NCBI GenBank assembly: GCA_017529425.1
Contig: JAFXNQ010000015.1
Coordinates: forward strand, 41,612 to 105,611
Direction of reading: 5' to 3'
DNA: 64,000 nt
Source of the DNA: Bacteroidales bacterium
GTDB taxonomy: Bacteria; Bacteroidota; Bacteroidia; Bacteroidales; UBA932
The first letter of the stretch is position 1; each line of letters opens with the position of its first letter. This document shows positions 42,956 to 52,690 of this stretch, piece after piece. The notes below the pieces were generated by a model that searched no databases, was not told the origin of the DNA, and was given only the letters and a program-made list of their open reading frames with translations. The position numbers and the translations under genes were made by a program.

Positions 42956-45442
42956 TTAGAATTTGAAGTCGAAGCCGATCATGAACCGGGAATTGGGGCC
43001 CTCCTGGTTGCGGCAGGTCAGCTTCCAGACATAGTCAAACCTCAACACGCGTAATATGTTGGAGATGCCCACGCTCATCTCAAAGTATGGCTTGCCGTTC
43101 AGGTCGTGCATGCTCTCTATCGGGATTATCATGCTGCTATCCAGATTCTGGCTGCTGATGCTGCCGAACGCCCCTTTTACCGCTACTATTTCACGCAGGT
43201 CAAAGATTTCAATGAAAGGTATTTTGCCAAGGATTAATCCGTCGAAATTGTGTTCAAAGAAGAAATCTACCCACTGGTCCGAGGCATACTCAAAGTAGTT
43301 CATGCAAGAGAATGAGGTGTTGTCCATAAATATTCCCTGGTTGCCCTCATGAAGTTTGAGCAGCGGGTAGGGTACGTTCCCGAATATCTTGCCGGCGTTA
43401 ATATGAATCACGCTGAAACCTATCGGAGTACCGGGTGTGGTCCATGTGAACGAGGCTTCGCTCCGTACAAACGGGCTTACGGTTGTGCCGTTTGCAGCGT
43501 AGCCACCGGTCATTTCAAAAGAGAGAACAGGATTTTTTGTGAAAATGTGTGTTTTCTCAAAGAAGCCGCGGTGGATGCGCTCTTGAAATGCAAACCTGGC
43601 ATTGATCCCTATCTGTGCGGCATCAAAAGAGTCCAGACTGCCACCGCTACGGAGGGTGAACGGTACCATCTCGTTGCCGTAGAAGCGGCGGTGCTCCGCC
43701 TTGGTGAAGATAGAGAGCGTTCCGTTCACTTCATGCTCGTATTCCAGCCTGGAAACCATAATCAGCGACTGCCTGTCGTTGCGATGCTTGATCATGGAAT
43801 TAAAGAAGTTATTCTCTGAGAAGGCTCCGGTGCCCTGACCCAGCTGGACATAATCTTTGAGGAACGAGGCGCTCACCTTGCGGGTCTTGTCGCGACGGAT
43901 GGTGTATTCTATACTGCCGCCACCCTTGAGCAGTTTGTCTTTGAAGCCGTAACCGATAGAGCCACTCAGGCGCAGTTTATGACTGAAGTAGCGGGTCGTC
44001 CGGAAACCGGTGCCCAAATGGATACCCTCCGTAGGATTGTATGTTATTGTCTTTGCCCAGGGTCCGATTCCTATGGGAGTTTTCCCACCTTCAATATAGC
44101 CGACCACGAGCGACCGACCTATTCCGTACAACAGGCCATAGTTCCTGCTCTCTTGAATATCGTCAATTGCATCGTAAATCTGCTGCTCCCTGGGGGTGAG
44201 CGGAACCATCCGGACCTCGCTCCACTCGGTGTCATCTTCGTAATCTTTAGCCTCGTTGATTACCTGATCATCGGTTTCAAGGTATATGTCCGGTATCTTT
44301 GCCCTGAAATCAGGTTTTTCAAAGAATTGCTTGCGATTGCCCAGAAACGACACAACCTTGGACGAATCGCTCACGGCGATTGAAAAGTCAATGAACATAG
44401 ACTGGCTGGTCGGGAACCAGTGGCCAGACTCCAGTCTGGTGTAGTTCATATCGTAGTCTATATGGCGGATCCAATTGACATTGGCCCGGTCTGAAAGGCG
44501 AATCCTGGCGGAGCGTATGGAATAATCCTCAGCGTCTATTTCAACCTGCCCGTCAAAAGTGGGAGAGGTGACGATGGGCTTTGGGTGAAACCTCAGCGTA
44601 TATGTCTTGCGTCCGTCAAGGTAGAGGCTGTCAATAAGGTAGTAATCGTAAAAGGCGTGTCCGTATCCCGCAATGGGAGAGGGTACCTGCAGGTTGAAGA
44701 GAGCTATGTTATCTTTATATAGATTGGCGTTGAGAAGATAGTTGCCTGAGTACTGCGTGAGAAAATTATCGGCTTCTACGCCAGAAATGTGGTTGGCCTC
44801 TATTATCTCTTTGTCCATATTGGGCTCCGAGGTGTGATACAGCTGTGAGACGGTCTCGGAAAGCAGTACCGGATAGAACGGTACACCTGTCTCTGCGGAA
44901 GTGTCTCTGCAAGCGGTTATCGGCTCCAGCGTCGGTTTGAGTATCGGCAGTCGGGTGATCCAGTCGGCATTTGTGGCATCGAATTCTGTCTTGGTGTATA
45001 CTTTCACGCCCCAGTTGGAATAGTGGTAAGGGTCGTTGCGGCGGCGGCTCTTGTCAATCTTTCTCAACAGCTGCCTGAGGTGCCTGTTATCGGGCTTGAT
45101 GACCGATGCGGCCAGATGTTCGCTGTCTGGTTTTAGTGCAATGTCAATCTGCGAAAACTGCCCGTAAGGAACATCCATAGAGAATGAGTTATAACCAATC
45201 ATACTCGCCCGCAAAGTCTTTGCCTCTTTGCTGGTCGTCTCTAAATAGTACCGCCCATCCATGTCGGTTGAGATGCCAATCGTAGTCCCATCGAAGAAGA
45301 CGTTCACAAAAGGGAGTGCATCTCCCGTGGTGGCGTCGGTAACGACACCGCGAACCTTGGTTACCTGTGCGGAGAGAGAAAGCCCCCACAGGAACAAGAC
45401 CGAAAGGAGATATGTTTTGCGTATATGATTGGCAGACAACAT
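42956..45442 (-). CDS. DUF5686 outer-membrane protein with carboxypeptidase-like domain
   Basis: 828 residues. Signal peptide to about residue 25 (ending SAQ), then a carboxypeptidase-regulatory-like (TonB-receptor-style) domain VRGVVTDATTGDALPFVNVFFDGTTIGISTDMDGRYYL, and from about 120 the DUF5686 domain (YHYSNWGVKVYTKTEFD, YDYYLIDSLYLDGRKTYTLRFHPK). The C-terminal half alternates strands as in an outer-membrane barrel and ends in RFMIGFDFKF. DUF5686 proteins are common in Bacteroidales and of unknown role. It follows the tyrosine lyase by 6 bases on the same strand, so it may help place the pigment in the outer membrane. Confidence 0.85.
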   Translation of the reverse strand: MLSANHIRKTYLLSVLFLWGLSLSAQVTKVRGVVTDATTGDALPFVNVFFDGTTIGISTDMDGRYYLETTSKEAKTLRASMIGYNSFSMDVPYGQFSQIDIALKPDSEHLAASVIKPDNRHLRQLLRKIDKSRRRNDPYHYSNWGVKVYTKTEFDATNADWITRLPILKPTLEPITACRDTSAETGVPFYPVLLSETVSQLYHTSEPNMDKEIIEANHISGVEADNFLTQYSGNYLLNANLYKDNIALFNLQVPSPIAGYGHAFYDYYLIDSLYLDGRKTYTLRFHPKPIVTSPTFDGQVEIDAEDYSIRSARIRLSDRANVNWIRHIDYDMNYTRLESGHWFPTSQSMFIDFSIAVSDSSKVVSFLGNRKQFFEKPDFRAKIPDIYLETDDQVINEAKDYEDDTEWSEVRMVPLTPREQQIYDAIDDIQESRNYGLLYGIGRSLVVGYIEGGKTPIGIGPWAKTITYNPTEGIHLGTGFRTTRYFSHKLRLSGSIGYGFKDKLLKGGGSIEYTIRRDKTRKVSASFLKDYVQLGQGTGAFSENNFFNSMIKHRNDRQSLIMVSRLEYEHEVNGTLSIFTKAEHRRFYGNEMVPFTLRSGGSLDSFDAAQIGINARFAFQERIHRGFFEKTHIFTKNPVLSFEMTGGYAANGTTVSPFVRSEASFTWTTPGTPIGFSVIHINAGKIFGNVPYPLLKLHEGNQGIFMDNTSFSCMNYFEYASDQWVDFFFEHNFDGLILGKIPFIEIFDLREIVAVKGAFGSISSQNLDSSMIIPIESMHDLNGKPYFEMSVGISNILRVLRFDYVWKLTCRNQEGPNSRFMIGFDFKF

Positions 45443-45448
45443 TCCAGG

Positions 45449-46975
45449 CTATAACGCCCCGAGCGAGAGAGGCGACGATTTAAGATATTCAATAACGTTG
45501 CCAATCTGCTTGTAGAATGGAGTATCTTCCAAAATGAAGGGCTGTATGGCCCTTATCTGCCCGTATACAGAGCGCGAAAAATCTGAAATCTTATCCGCGA
45601 TACCCAGAATATCGGTCGCCTGCGCCAGCGCGATATACTGGATTGCCAGCACCTGGAATACATTCTCTATGACCTGAGCGCAGAGCAGCTGCGAGTTTGT
45701 GCCCATTGAGACTATATCCTGGTTGTCGTTGTTGTTGGGGATGCTGTGCACGTAGTTGGGCATAGCCAGGGTCTGGGACTCTGCCGTGGTGGAGGTGGCG
45801 GTGAACTGGCACGCCTGCATACCGTAATTGAGGCCCAGCTTGCCTGCATTCAGGAATGGCGGGAGGATGCCGTTGATGCGGTCGTGGAACAGGTAGTTCA
45901 GCTGTCGCTCTGCGGTCATGCAGAGGCGCACAAGGGCAATCTTGAGTTTATCGGCCTCAAGAGAGACATAGTCACCATGGAAATTACCGCCATGATATAC
46001 ATTCTTGGTGTCGGGGTCAACGATAGGGTTGTCGCAGGCAGAATTGAGTTCGTTCTCAACAACTTCGCGGGCATTGACAATAGTGTCATATATAGGACCG
46101 AGAATCTGCGGTGCGCAACGGAGTGAGTAGTAAGCCTGGACCTTGTGGTCAAATACGCTCTCTTTATGGGGACCGTTGTAGAACTCGTGCTCGCGCTGCT
46201 TCAGGCATCTGCTTGAGGCGGCTATAGAACGCATGCGGGAGGCAATTATATTCTGCCCATTCTGGCGGCGTACTTCGTTTAGCGGTTCTGCCATAAGGTC
46301 GTCGTAAGAAGACGCTATCTCGTTCATCCAGACGGCGGCGAGAGTGGCCCAGTCGAGCAGTATAGATGCGTCCCTGAGATTGACTACGCCGATGCCGGTC
46401 ATAACGGAGGTGCCGTTTGTTACCGACAGCCCTTCGCGTATATGGATGCTTATGGGTTTTAGGCCCTCTGCTTCCAGGACATCAGCCGTTTTGCGGAGTT
46501 CGCCCTTGTAGAAAACTTCTCCTTCACCAATAAGTGTCAGGGCAAGATGTGCAAGTTGTACCAGGTCGCCGCTGGCGCCTACACTGCCATGACGCGGAAT
46601 GTAAGGTGTGATGTCTCTGTTGAGGAACTCTGTGAGCAACAGCACGACTTCCGGATGGATGCCGGAGCGTCCCTGTAGAAAAGTCCCTATGCGGGCCACC
46701 ATCGCTGCACGCACCTGATCGCGGTTGAGCGGCTCTCCGGCTCCTGTGGAGTGGCTGCGGATAATGTTGTACTGCAGCTCTTTAAGGTCCTGGTCCTCTA
46801 CGCGCCACTGCGCCATGGGGCCAAAGCCGGTGTTAATGCCGTATATAATCTTGTCTTTTGAAAACTCTCCAAGAAACTCATAGCTCTTGCTTACTTTTGC
46901 CATTGCCTTGGCGTCAACTATGAACTTTTCGCCCCTCAGGACGCCCTCAACTTGTGATAAAGTAATTCTGCTCAT
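45449..46975 (-). CDS. Tyrosine ammonia-lyase (aromatic amino acid lyase, MIO enzyme)
   Basis: 508 residues. The MIO cofactor forms from Ala134-Ser135-Gly136 within SVGASGDLVQL; Tyr45 in YGINTGFG is the catalytic base region. Stretches YHGGNFHGDYVSLE, FTATSTTAESQ and HSIPNNNDNQDIVSMGTNS match, as I recall, the Flavobacterium tyrosine ammonia-lyase much better than histidine ammonia-lyases. It releases ammonia from tyrosine to give 4-coumarate, the starter unit of flexirubin/aryl-polyene pathways. It lies in the operon with the AMP ligase that would activate the acid. A histidine lyase role is excluded by context rather than by one residue. Confidence 0.87.
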   Translation of the reverse strand: MSRITLSQVEGVLRGEKFIVDAKAMAKVSKSYEFLGEFSKDKIIYGINTGFGPMAQWRVEDQDLKELQYNIIRSHSTGAGEPLNRDQVRAAMVARIGTFLQGRSGIHPEVVLLLTEFLNRDITPYIPRHGSVGASGDLVQLAHLALTLIGEGEVFYKGELRKTADVLEAEGLKPISIHIREGLSVTNGTSVMTGIGVVNLRDASILLDWATLAAVWMNEIASSYDDLMAEPLNEVRRQNGQNIIASRMRSIAASSRCLKQREHEFYNGPHKESVFDHKVQAYYSLRCAPQILGPIYDTIVNAREVVENELNSACDNPIVDPDTKNVYHGGNFHGDYVSLEADKLKIALVRLCMTAERQLNYLFHDRINGILPPFLNAGKLGLNYGMQACQFTATSTTAESQTLAMPNYVHSIPNNNDNQDIVSMGTNSQLLCAQVIENVFQVLAIQYIALAQATDILGIADKISDFSRSVYGQIRAIQPFILEDTPFYKQIGNVIEYLKSSPLSLGAL

Positions 46976-46978
46976 ATT

Positions 46979-47707
46979 TTAACAATATAATCCTCCGTTG
47001 ATTGAAATGCACTCGCCGGTGACATACGACGCCTCGCGGGATGCCAGAAATGATACTACTGCCGCAACCTCCTCCGGACGGCCGAACCGCCCGATGGGGA
47101 TGTCTTTCTTGAGTGCCGCCTCGTCCAGTCCGTTTGTCATGTCAGAAACTATGAATCCTGGCGCGACCGCATTTACGGTGATGTTCTTGCGACCCACCTC
47201 CTGTGCCAGCGCCTTGGTTGCGGCAATCAGACCGCCTTTGGCGGCAGAATAATTGACCTGGCCCGGAAGCCCCTTGAGACCTGAGAGGGAAGCGACCGAT
47301 ATTATGCGGCCGAACTTCTTGAGAATCATCGGTTTCAGCAGTTGCTTGGTGACATTATAGAAACCGCAGAGGTTGGTATCAAGCACACTCTGCCAATCGG
47401 CATCTTCCATCCAGATCATAAGGTTGTCCTTGCGGATGCCTGCATTGTTGACCAAAACCTCGATATAGTCTTCAGGGTGTGCGGACTGCCAGGCAGATAT
47501 CGATTCTCTAACCGCAACGGGGTCTGAAACGTCAAAACGCATCGTTTCCCCGTCACCTCCGTCCGCCTTGATGGCAGCCAGAGTCTCTTGTGCAGATGTT
47601 TCGTTTGAAACATAATTTACTATGACATAATATCCTTCTTTAGCAAGCCTGATGCATATCGCCCTGCCTATTCCGCGTCCTCCACCAGTTACCAATGCAG
47701 TTTTCAT
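46979..47707 (-). CDS. 3-Ketoacyl-ACP reductase of the pigment pathway (FabG-like SDR)
   Basis: 242 residues. NADPH loop TGGGRGIG (7-14), NNAG (87-90), Ser140, Tyr153 and Lys157 in YSAAKGG, and final GECISINGGLYC of FabG. It should reduce each 3-ketoacyl-ACP intermediate during polyene extension (ApeQ-type function). Four-base overlap with the oxidoreductase gene upstream and 3 bases to the lyase downstream. It is closer to FabG than to unrelated SDRs. Confidence 0.9.
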   Translation of the reverse strand: MKTALVTGGGRGIGRAICIRLAKEGYYVIVNYVSNETSAQETLAAIKADGGDGETMRFDVSDPVAVRESISAWQSAHPEDYIEVLVNNAGIRKDNLMIWMEDADWQSVLDTNLCGFYNVTKQLLKPMILKKFGRIISVASLSGLKGLPGQVNYSAAKGGLIAATKALAQEVGRKNITVNAVAPGFIVSDMTNGLDEAALKKDIPIGRFGRPEEVAAVVSFLASREASYVTGECISINGGLYC

Positions 47708-49047
47708 AATGATAGTTCCTTTCTTATTGTTTCAAGTCCATAAATTTGTGACACTGTGTTGAATACCGTCATAGAGACGCCAAGCATACCGTGAAGGCCG
47801 ATGCTCTGCCCAATAAGCCAGAGGTGCGGCAGCGGGGTGCGAGGGCTGAGGACGGTTGTGAGCACAGAGCGGTAGTCTTTGCGGATACCGAATGAAGATG
47901 CTGACCCGGTGTATCGCTGCCAGGTGAGGGGAGAGCTTGTGTATATCTCCTTGACCGCACTGGAAAGTCCCGGCAGTCTGGTCTGGGCGATGGCAACCGC
48001 CTCTCTTGCAAGGTCATCTTTCCACGAAGAATAGTCGTCAGAACGGGCCTGGGGCCAGTCTTGTACCGGCATCATCAGTTCCATCTTTGTTGCCCAGTTG
48101 TCAGGATTATCCGGTACGTTAAAGTGTATAAAGACCTTGTTGTCTATGCTTATGCTGTGATTTACATATTGAATCGCGCCTGGTGACAGCGTCAGATACA
48201 CGGTGAACATACCCTCTGTCTGAGGCAGTGAAACGATGCGTTTCTTGTATATGTTGCGCAGTTGATTCACCATAGGCATCAAATTCGCCGGCGGGATGCT
48301 GGAGATAATCTCCTCCGCCTTGAATGTCTGGTCTTTGGCGTGTACTTCGTGCTGCATTATGCCGTCTACGGCGATTCCGCATTTGATCTCTCCGCCATTC
48401 TCCACGACCTGCCTTGCAAGTGTGTCAGTGATTGTGTGGGATGGGGCGTTGAGCCGCCAGGCACTCTCTATGAACGGGGCGGTGATCATAGCGTATTCGT
48501 ATAACGGCAGGCTTTCAAGCCGCATCTCCATCCTTGGTCCCATCGAGGTGAGTACCTTTCTGAGAGTTTTGTCGGAGATTGTCTCTTCAATGAACCCGGC
48601 AGCGCTGCGTCCGTACAGAGGGAGACGGTCTTTCTCCAGATTGCGTATGCCGCCACTGATATTCTTGAGCTCTGCGGTAAAACACTTGAGATTCTCGCGC
48701 TGATGAGGGAAATACTCCGCCATCCCCTCTGCAAAACTATCGTATCCGCAGGGTATCAGGTAGCTCTTGCCACCGGTTATTACCTCTTCGCTGAAGTCCA
48801 GCCGTTTCCATGTGAGTACGGTGAGATTGTGGTAGCGGAATACCCATTCCAGAGACTCTCCAGGTCCCAGTCCCCCAACATAGTGAAGGCCTGTGTCAAA
48901 AGCGGTTCCGCCACGTGAGAAGCCTTGCAGCATGCCGCCTGTCCTGGGTTCCTTTTCCAGTACGAGGACATGTGCACCTATGCGGGACAATATGTTCGCG
49001 CACATAAGGCCGCTCACGCCGGCACCTATGACTATTGCATCATACAT
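47704..49047 (-). CDS. FAD-dependent oxidoreductase (phytoene-desaturase/CrtI-like)
   Basis: 447 residues. Rossmann FAD-binding loop IGAGVSGLMCANILSRIGA with ADP-ribose Glu in VLEKEPRTGGML, and a C-terminal GLHGMLGVSMTVFNTV that resembles the FAD-closing motif of carotene desaturases. It also has GTAFDTGLHYVGGLGPGES. Flexirubin and aryl polyene clusters commonly include such an enzyme, thought to modify or saturate the polyene or hydroxylate the ring. No transmembrane part. Eight-base overlap with the ketosynthase. Confidence 0.82.
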   Translation of the reverse strand: MYDAIVIGAGVSGLMCANILSRIGAHVLVLEKEPRTGGMLQGFSRGGTAFDTGLHYVGGLGPGESLEWVFRYHNLTVLTWKRLDFSEEVITGGKSYLIPCGYDSFAEGMAEYFPHQRENLKCFTAELKNISGGIRNLEKDRLPLYGRSAAGFIEETISDKTLRKVLTSMGPRMEMRLESLPLYEYAMITAPFIESAWRLNAPSHTITDTLARQVVENGGEIKCGIAVDGIMQHEVHAKDQTFKAEEIISSIPPANLMPMVNQLRNIYKKRIVSLPQTEGMFTVYLTLSPGAIQYVNHSISIDNKVFIHFNVPDNPDNWATKMELMMPVQDWPQARSDDYSSWKDDLAREAVAIAQTRLPGLSSAVKEIYTSSPLTWQRYTGSASSFGIRKDYRSVLTTVLSPRTPLPHLWLIGQSIGLHGMLGVSMTVFNTVSQIYGLETIRKELSL

Positions 49048-50257
49048 TCCGAATGATCAGCGTAGAGTTCGTGCCGCCGAATCCGAATGAATTGGAGAGG
49101 AATGTATCAAAGTGTTTCTCCACCCTGGCGGCAGGTATCAGCAGCCGCGCAGAATCCTCGTCAGGGTTGCAGAAACTATTGTTTGCGGCGATGAAGCCGT
49201 TCTTCATCATCAGTATAGAATAAATGATTTCGCTAGCTCCTGCCATCCACATCTCGTGGCCGGTCTGACCCTTGGTGCTGGTTACCTCCACGGTACGTTC
49301 TCCAAAGACATTGGCGATTGCCTTGGCCTCGTTTGCATCGCCGACCTGGGTGGATGTAGCGTGGGCATTGATATACCCGATATCCTTCAGTTGCAACCCT
49401 GAGCGGCTGATGGCCATCTCCAGGGAGCGGGAGGGGCCCGCAACGTTGGGGGAGGAGATATGGTCGCCGTTTGAGGAGAAGCCGTAACTTATAACCTCAG
49501 CGATTATCTTGGCTCCTCGCTTTACCGCACTCTCGTAGCTCTCCAGAATCAGCGTTGCCGCACCGCCGCTGGGGATGAGTCCGTCGCGGTCACGGTCAAA
49601 GGGGCGGCTTGCCCCGGCGGGGTCATCTTCCCGTACGGAGAAGGCCGATATTCCGTCGAACGATCCGGTGGCCGCCTCGTTTATCTCTTGCGCACCGCCA
49701 CACACGACTATGTCTTGCATACCGTTCTGAATCAGCATGCTTCCCCATCCGATGGCATGGGAGCCGCTGGCACAGGCGGCCGACAGGGTAAGGTTTATCC
49801 CCTTCAGGTGGAATATCACCCCTAGGTTCATGGTTACGGTCGAATTCATCGACTGGAAAATCGCCCCTGAGCCGCAAAGCATGGTGTCGTTCTTCTCTAT
49901 GATTTTGGCGACAGACTGATATACTGCCTCAGCGGAACTGTCGTTGCCATATATCAGGCCTATGTCGTGGCTGTCCAGATAGTCCATGTCTATGCCGGCC
50001 TGCCGCAGGGCGTCGCGAGTTGCGCAATATGCATACTGAGCCTGCTGCGGCATATAAACCCGCTGTGAGCGGGGGAGTTCTGCTTTCAGGTTTGGTGCGG
50101 GTACATATCCTGTGAGGCCGGAACGGAAGCCATGCTCTTTGCGCAGCGGGTCAAGCCGGATTCCTGAAACGCAGTTGTAGAGTGAATCCCTTACGGTCTC
50201 TAAATCTTGTCCGATACAGGAATAGATACCCATTCCTGTGATAACTACACGCTTCAT
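49040..50257 (-). CDS. Ketosynthase (FabF/KAS II type) of the polyene pathway
   Basis: 405 residues. The triad is complete: Cys162 in SAACASGSHAIG, His in NAHATSTQVGD and His in KGQTGHEMWMAG. GFGFSSNGDHISSPNVAGP and SNSFGFGGTNSTLIIRN are typical of condensing enzymes. It would elongate the aryl-polyene chain, perhaps as the active partner of a half-length ketosynthase-like protein. It is next to the acyltransferase gene (2 bases). Confidence 0.9.
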   Translation of the reverse strand: MKRVVITGMGIYSCIGQDLETVRDSLYNCVSGIRLDPLRKEHGFRSGLTGYVPAPNLKAELPRSQRVYMPQQAQYAYCATRDALRQAGIDMDYLDSHDIGLIYGNDSSAEAVYQSVAKIIEKNDTMLCGSGAIFQSMNSTVTMNLGVIFHLKGINLTLSAACASGSHAIGWGSMLIQNGMQDIVVCGGAQEINEAATGSFDGISAFSVREDDPAGASRPFDRDRDGLIPSGGAATLILESYESAVKRGAKIIAEVISYGFSSNGDHISSPNVAGPSRSLEMAISRSGLQLKDIGYINAHATSTQVGDANEAKAIANVFGERTVEVTSTKGQTGHEMWMAGASEIIYSILMMKNGFIAANNSFCNPDEDSARLLIPAARVEKHFDTFLSNSFGFGGTNSTLIIRNV

Positions 50258-50259
50258 GA

Positions 50260-51399
50260 TTATTTTAGCTCTCTTTTTTCTAGTAACTTGTTACGGTTGA
50301 ACACGGGGTTTGCATACATCCGGAGGATAATCTTTTTAATCGAAACGGAATCCGGGTATTTGTCCAGCTCTGCCAGATGGCTGCAAAAGGCCTCCTTCTG
50401 TTCAGCAGAGTAGCAATCGGAATCGTTTCCGGTGAGCATATCCCATGCAATAAAGTTATTCTCGAATAATTTGTATGAAGATATTATTCTTTCGTCAATA
50501 ATGCGGGCGACCTCTTTTGTGAAGTCACTCTTGCTGAGATTCCCCAGGCTGCGGCAATCCTCTTCCGAAAGCATGTCGCAGAGGCAGAGGTGCACCCTGC
50601 CTTTTTGCTGGCGGATGCCGGTGAGTATGCTGTTAAGGTCTTCTCCGGGGCGCTTGATATATGGCTCTCCAGATTCGCGCACATGTAACTCCAGCGCCTT
50701 GAGAATATCGCACGGCTCCCATTCATATGAGATGGCAATCGGCACCAGATGGAGTTCCGCAAGGGCTTCTGTCCAGGACTTGGGGCCGCTCTGGCAAAAC
50801 ATGTTGATAAGCCCGCGGTCGGTCTGGTCGTCACCGTCTTTGCTGCGTCCGTTGCGCTGTGCAATCCATACGGATTCGTGCTTTTCTGTAATTGTATGGC
50901 GGATGTATTCCGACAGGTACCTGGACTTTTGGAAAAAGTCACGCATAGAGGCAACTGTGGTGGGCCGCTCCACCCGGAACATTTTGTTGGATTTGCCTAT
51001 ATCGGTTATAAACTGGCCCTGCATCAGGTTGGCTCCGAAGGTAATCTCAGATGTGGGGAGTCCAGACTTGTCAAGGAGGACCTGCAGTATGGCAGCGTCC
51101 AGCACAATGTCCCTGTGGTTGGATACATAGAGATAACTGGTGGAAGCATTGAGCTTTTCCGAGCCCTCTATGGTAACACCCTTTGTGGTGCCCTTGATTA
51201 TTGACCACACTGCCGGACACATGAACTGATGCTGGAAAGAGGCTATGTCCGTGCAGCTGGTGAGCCTGGCTGCAATATGGGCAGGCTCAACCTCCGGGAA
51301 GAGATATTGACTTACCAATTTGAACTCTGGAGCAGACGCAATCCTTTGCATTGCATCGGGAATCTCAGAATCAAGATATGGACGGATATCATCGAACAT
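50260..51399 (-). CDS. Glycerol-3-phosphate acyltransferase-like (PlsC fold) protein
   Basis: 379 residues without clear membrane helices. The acyltransferase motif is VSNHRDIVLDAAIL, a His-Arg-Asp variant in which the Asp is five residues after His rather than four, and VWIAQRNGRSKDGDDQT stands in place of FPEGTR. This variant is seen in Bacteroidota PlsB-like acyltransferases. It probably attaches the polyene acyl chain to glycerol phosphate or a lipid head. Overlaps the ligase by 11 bases. Confidence 0.8.
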   Translation of the reverse strand: MFDDIRPYLDSEIPDAMQRIASAPEFKLVSQYLFPEVEPAHIAARLTSCTDIASFQHQFMCPAVWSIIKGTTKGVTIEGSEKLNASTSYLYVSNHRDIVLDAAILQVLLDKSGLPTSEITFGANLMQGQFITDIGKSNKMFRVERPTTVASMRDFFQKSRYLSEYIRHTITEKHESVWIAQRNGRSKDGDDQTDRGLINMFCQSGPKSWTEALAELHLVPIAISYEWEPCDILKALELHVRESGEPYIKRPGEDLNSILTGIRQQKGRVHLCLCDMLSEEDCRSLGNLSKSDFTKEVARIIDERIISSYKLFENNFIAWDMLTGNDSDCYSAEQKEAFCSHLAELDKYPDSVSIKKIILRMYANPVFNRNKLLEKRELK

Positions 51400-52690
51400 A
51401 GTTATGCTTGCGATTATCTATGAACTTAACGGGTTTGCGTGATTTAGCCGGATGGTTTATAGCTGCAACCTCCGCCACAGGGAGAACCATAATCTCCGGT
51501 GCTACGCGGATGCGGGAGCGGAAGCGGTCCTTGAGGTCCTTGATCACTTCAAAATCCGGCTGATGCTTAAGCCCGATCTTGACAACCACCTCATCGGTGC
51601 CGGCATCGCTCTCTTGAACTACAACTACATAGTTTTCAACATAGTCTGTATTATCCAATACGTCGTTGATTGCCGGGGGATAGAGGGTGGTGCCCTTAAG
51701 CTTAATCATGTTGTTCTTGCGGCCGACCAGCGGGGTGAGCCGGTAACTGTTGCGGCCGCACTTGCAGGGGGCAACAATTTTGGCAGCCATATCACCGGTG
51801 CGGAAACGGAGCAGCGGCATCCCCTCTACTCCGAGGGTGGTGACCACTATCTCGCCGACCTCTCCGTCGGGGACAGGGAGATTGTCATCTCCGATAATCT
51901 CCACAATAATAAGTTCAGGGTGTACGTGGCCGCCGCAGCCGTAGGGACACTCGGAGAATGTGGCTCCCATCTCGGTGGAGCTGTAAGTCGCGAACAACTC
52001 TACATCCCATTTTTCCTTGATGCGGCGTCCCAGCAGGTTGAGCGAGAAGTCCTGCTCACGCAACCCCTCGCCGATGCCGATTATGCGTTTTATTGAACTG
52101 TTGCGGTAGTCTATGTTGTGCTCCTCTGCATACTGGATAAGCCTCAGGATAAAAGAGGGTACGCACATTATGGTGTCTGGCTTGAGGCGGTTGATGGTGT
52201 CCCACTGAAGTTCAGGGATACCGTTGCCGACGCGGATGATGCTGGCACCCAGCTCGCGGATTCCCAGAAAATAGGCGAGACCCGCCATGAAACGTTTGTC
52301 TATGGTGGTCATCAGCTGCACGATGTTGCCCGGGCCTACGCCGGCACACATGAAACTTTTTTTCTCGTTATATGCAAGCCGTTGCAGGTCTTTCTCCGTG
52401 CAGCCAAAGGTGACAGGGTCGCCCAGGGTGCCGGAGGTGGTTACGTAGTCCACAATTTTTTCCTTTGGGCAGCACAGGAAATCGTCGTTATAGAGTTGCA
52501 GGTCGCGCTTTTCGGTGAACGGAATCTTTTGCAGGTCCTCAATTGTACGGATCTGGTCGGTGTCGATATTATATACAGAGAAGAGCCTCTGGTAATACCT
52601 GGAATTCTGCGCAAGGTAGCTTAATGCCTCTTTAAGAAGACCTTCCTGATATGCTTTAATTTCCGACGGAGTGCTGAATTCTATATCCAT
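51389..52690 (-). CDS. Phenylacetate-CoA-ligase-like AMP ligase (4-coumarate activation)
   Basis: 433 residues of the PaaK-type ANL superfamily: VTTSGTLGDPVTFGCTEKD (phosphate loop), TYSSTEMGATFSECPYGCGGHVHPE and GEIVVTTLGVEGMPLLRFRTGDMA, and a C-terminal lid with KLKGTTLYPPAINDVL. It would adenylate 4-coumarate and pass it to CoA or ACP as primer for the ketosynthase. The position beside tyrosine lyase and ACP genes supports this. It has a small cysteine cluster (CKCGRNSYRLTPLVGRKNN) that may bind zinc. Overlaps both neighbours. Confidence 0.85.
   Translation of the reverse strand: MDIEFSTPSEIKAYQEGLLKEALSYLAQNSRYYQRLFSVYNIDTDQIRTIEDLQKIPFTEKRDLQLYNDDFLCCPKEKIVDYVTTSGTLGDPVTFGCTEKDLQRLAYNEKKSFMCAGVGPGNIVQLMTTIDKRFMAGLAYFLGIRELGASIIRVGNGIPELQWDTINRLKPDTIMCVPSFILRLIQYAEEHNIDYRNSSIKRIIGIGEGLREQDFSLNLLGRRIKEKWDVELFATYSSTEMGATFSECPYGCGGHVHPELIIVEIIGDDNLPVPDGEVGEIVVTTLGVEGMPLLRFRTGDMAAKIVAPCKCGRNSYRLTPLVGRKNNMIKLKGTTLYPPAINDVLDNTDYVENYVVVVQESDAGTDEVVVKIGLKHQPDFEVIKDLKDRFRSRIRVAPEIMVLPVAEVAAINHPAKSRKPVKFIDNRKHNYVR

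Noticed and set aside
45449..46975. Histidine ammonia-lyase (hut pathway)
   Set aside because: No other histidine-degradation genes are nearby, and the sequence and operon fit tyrosine ammonia-lyase in a pigment cluster.
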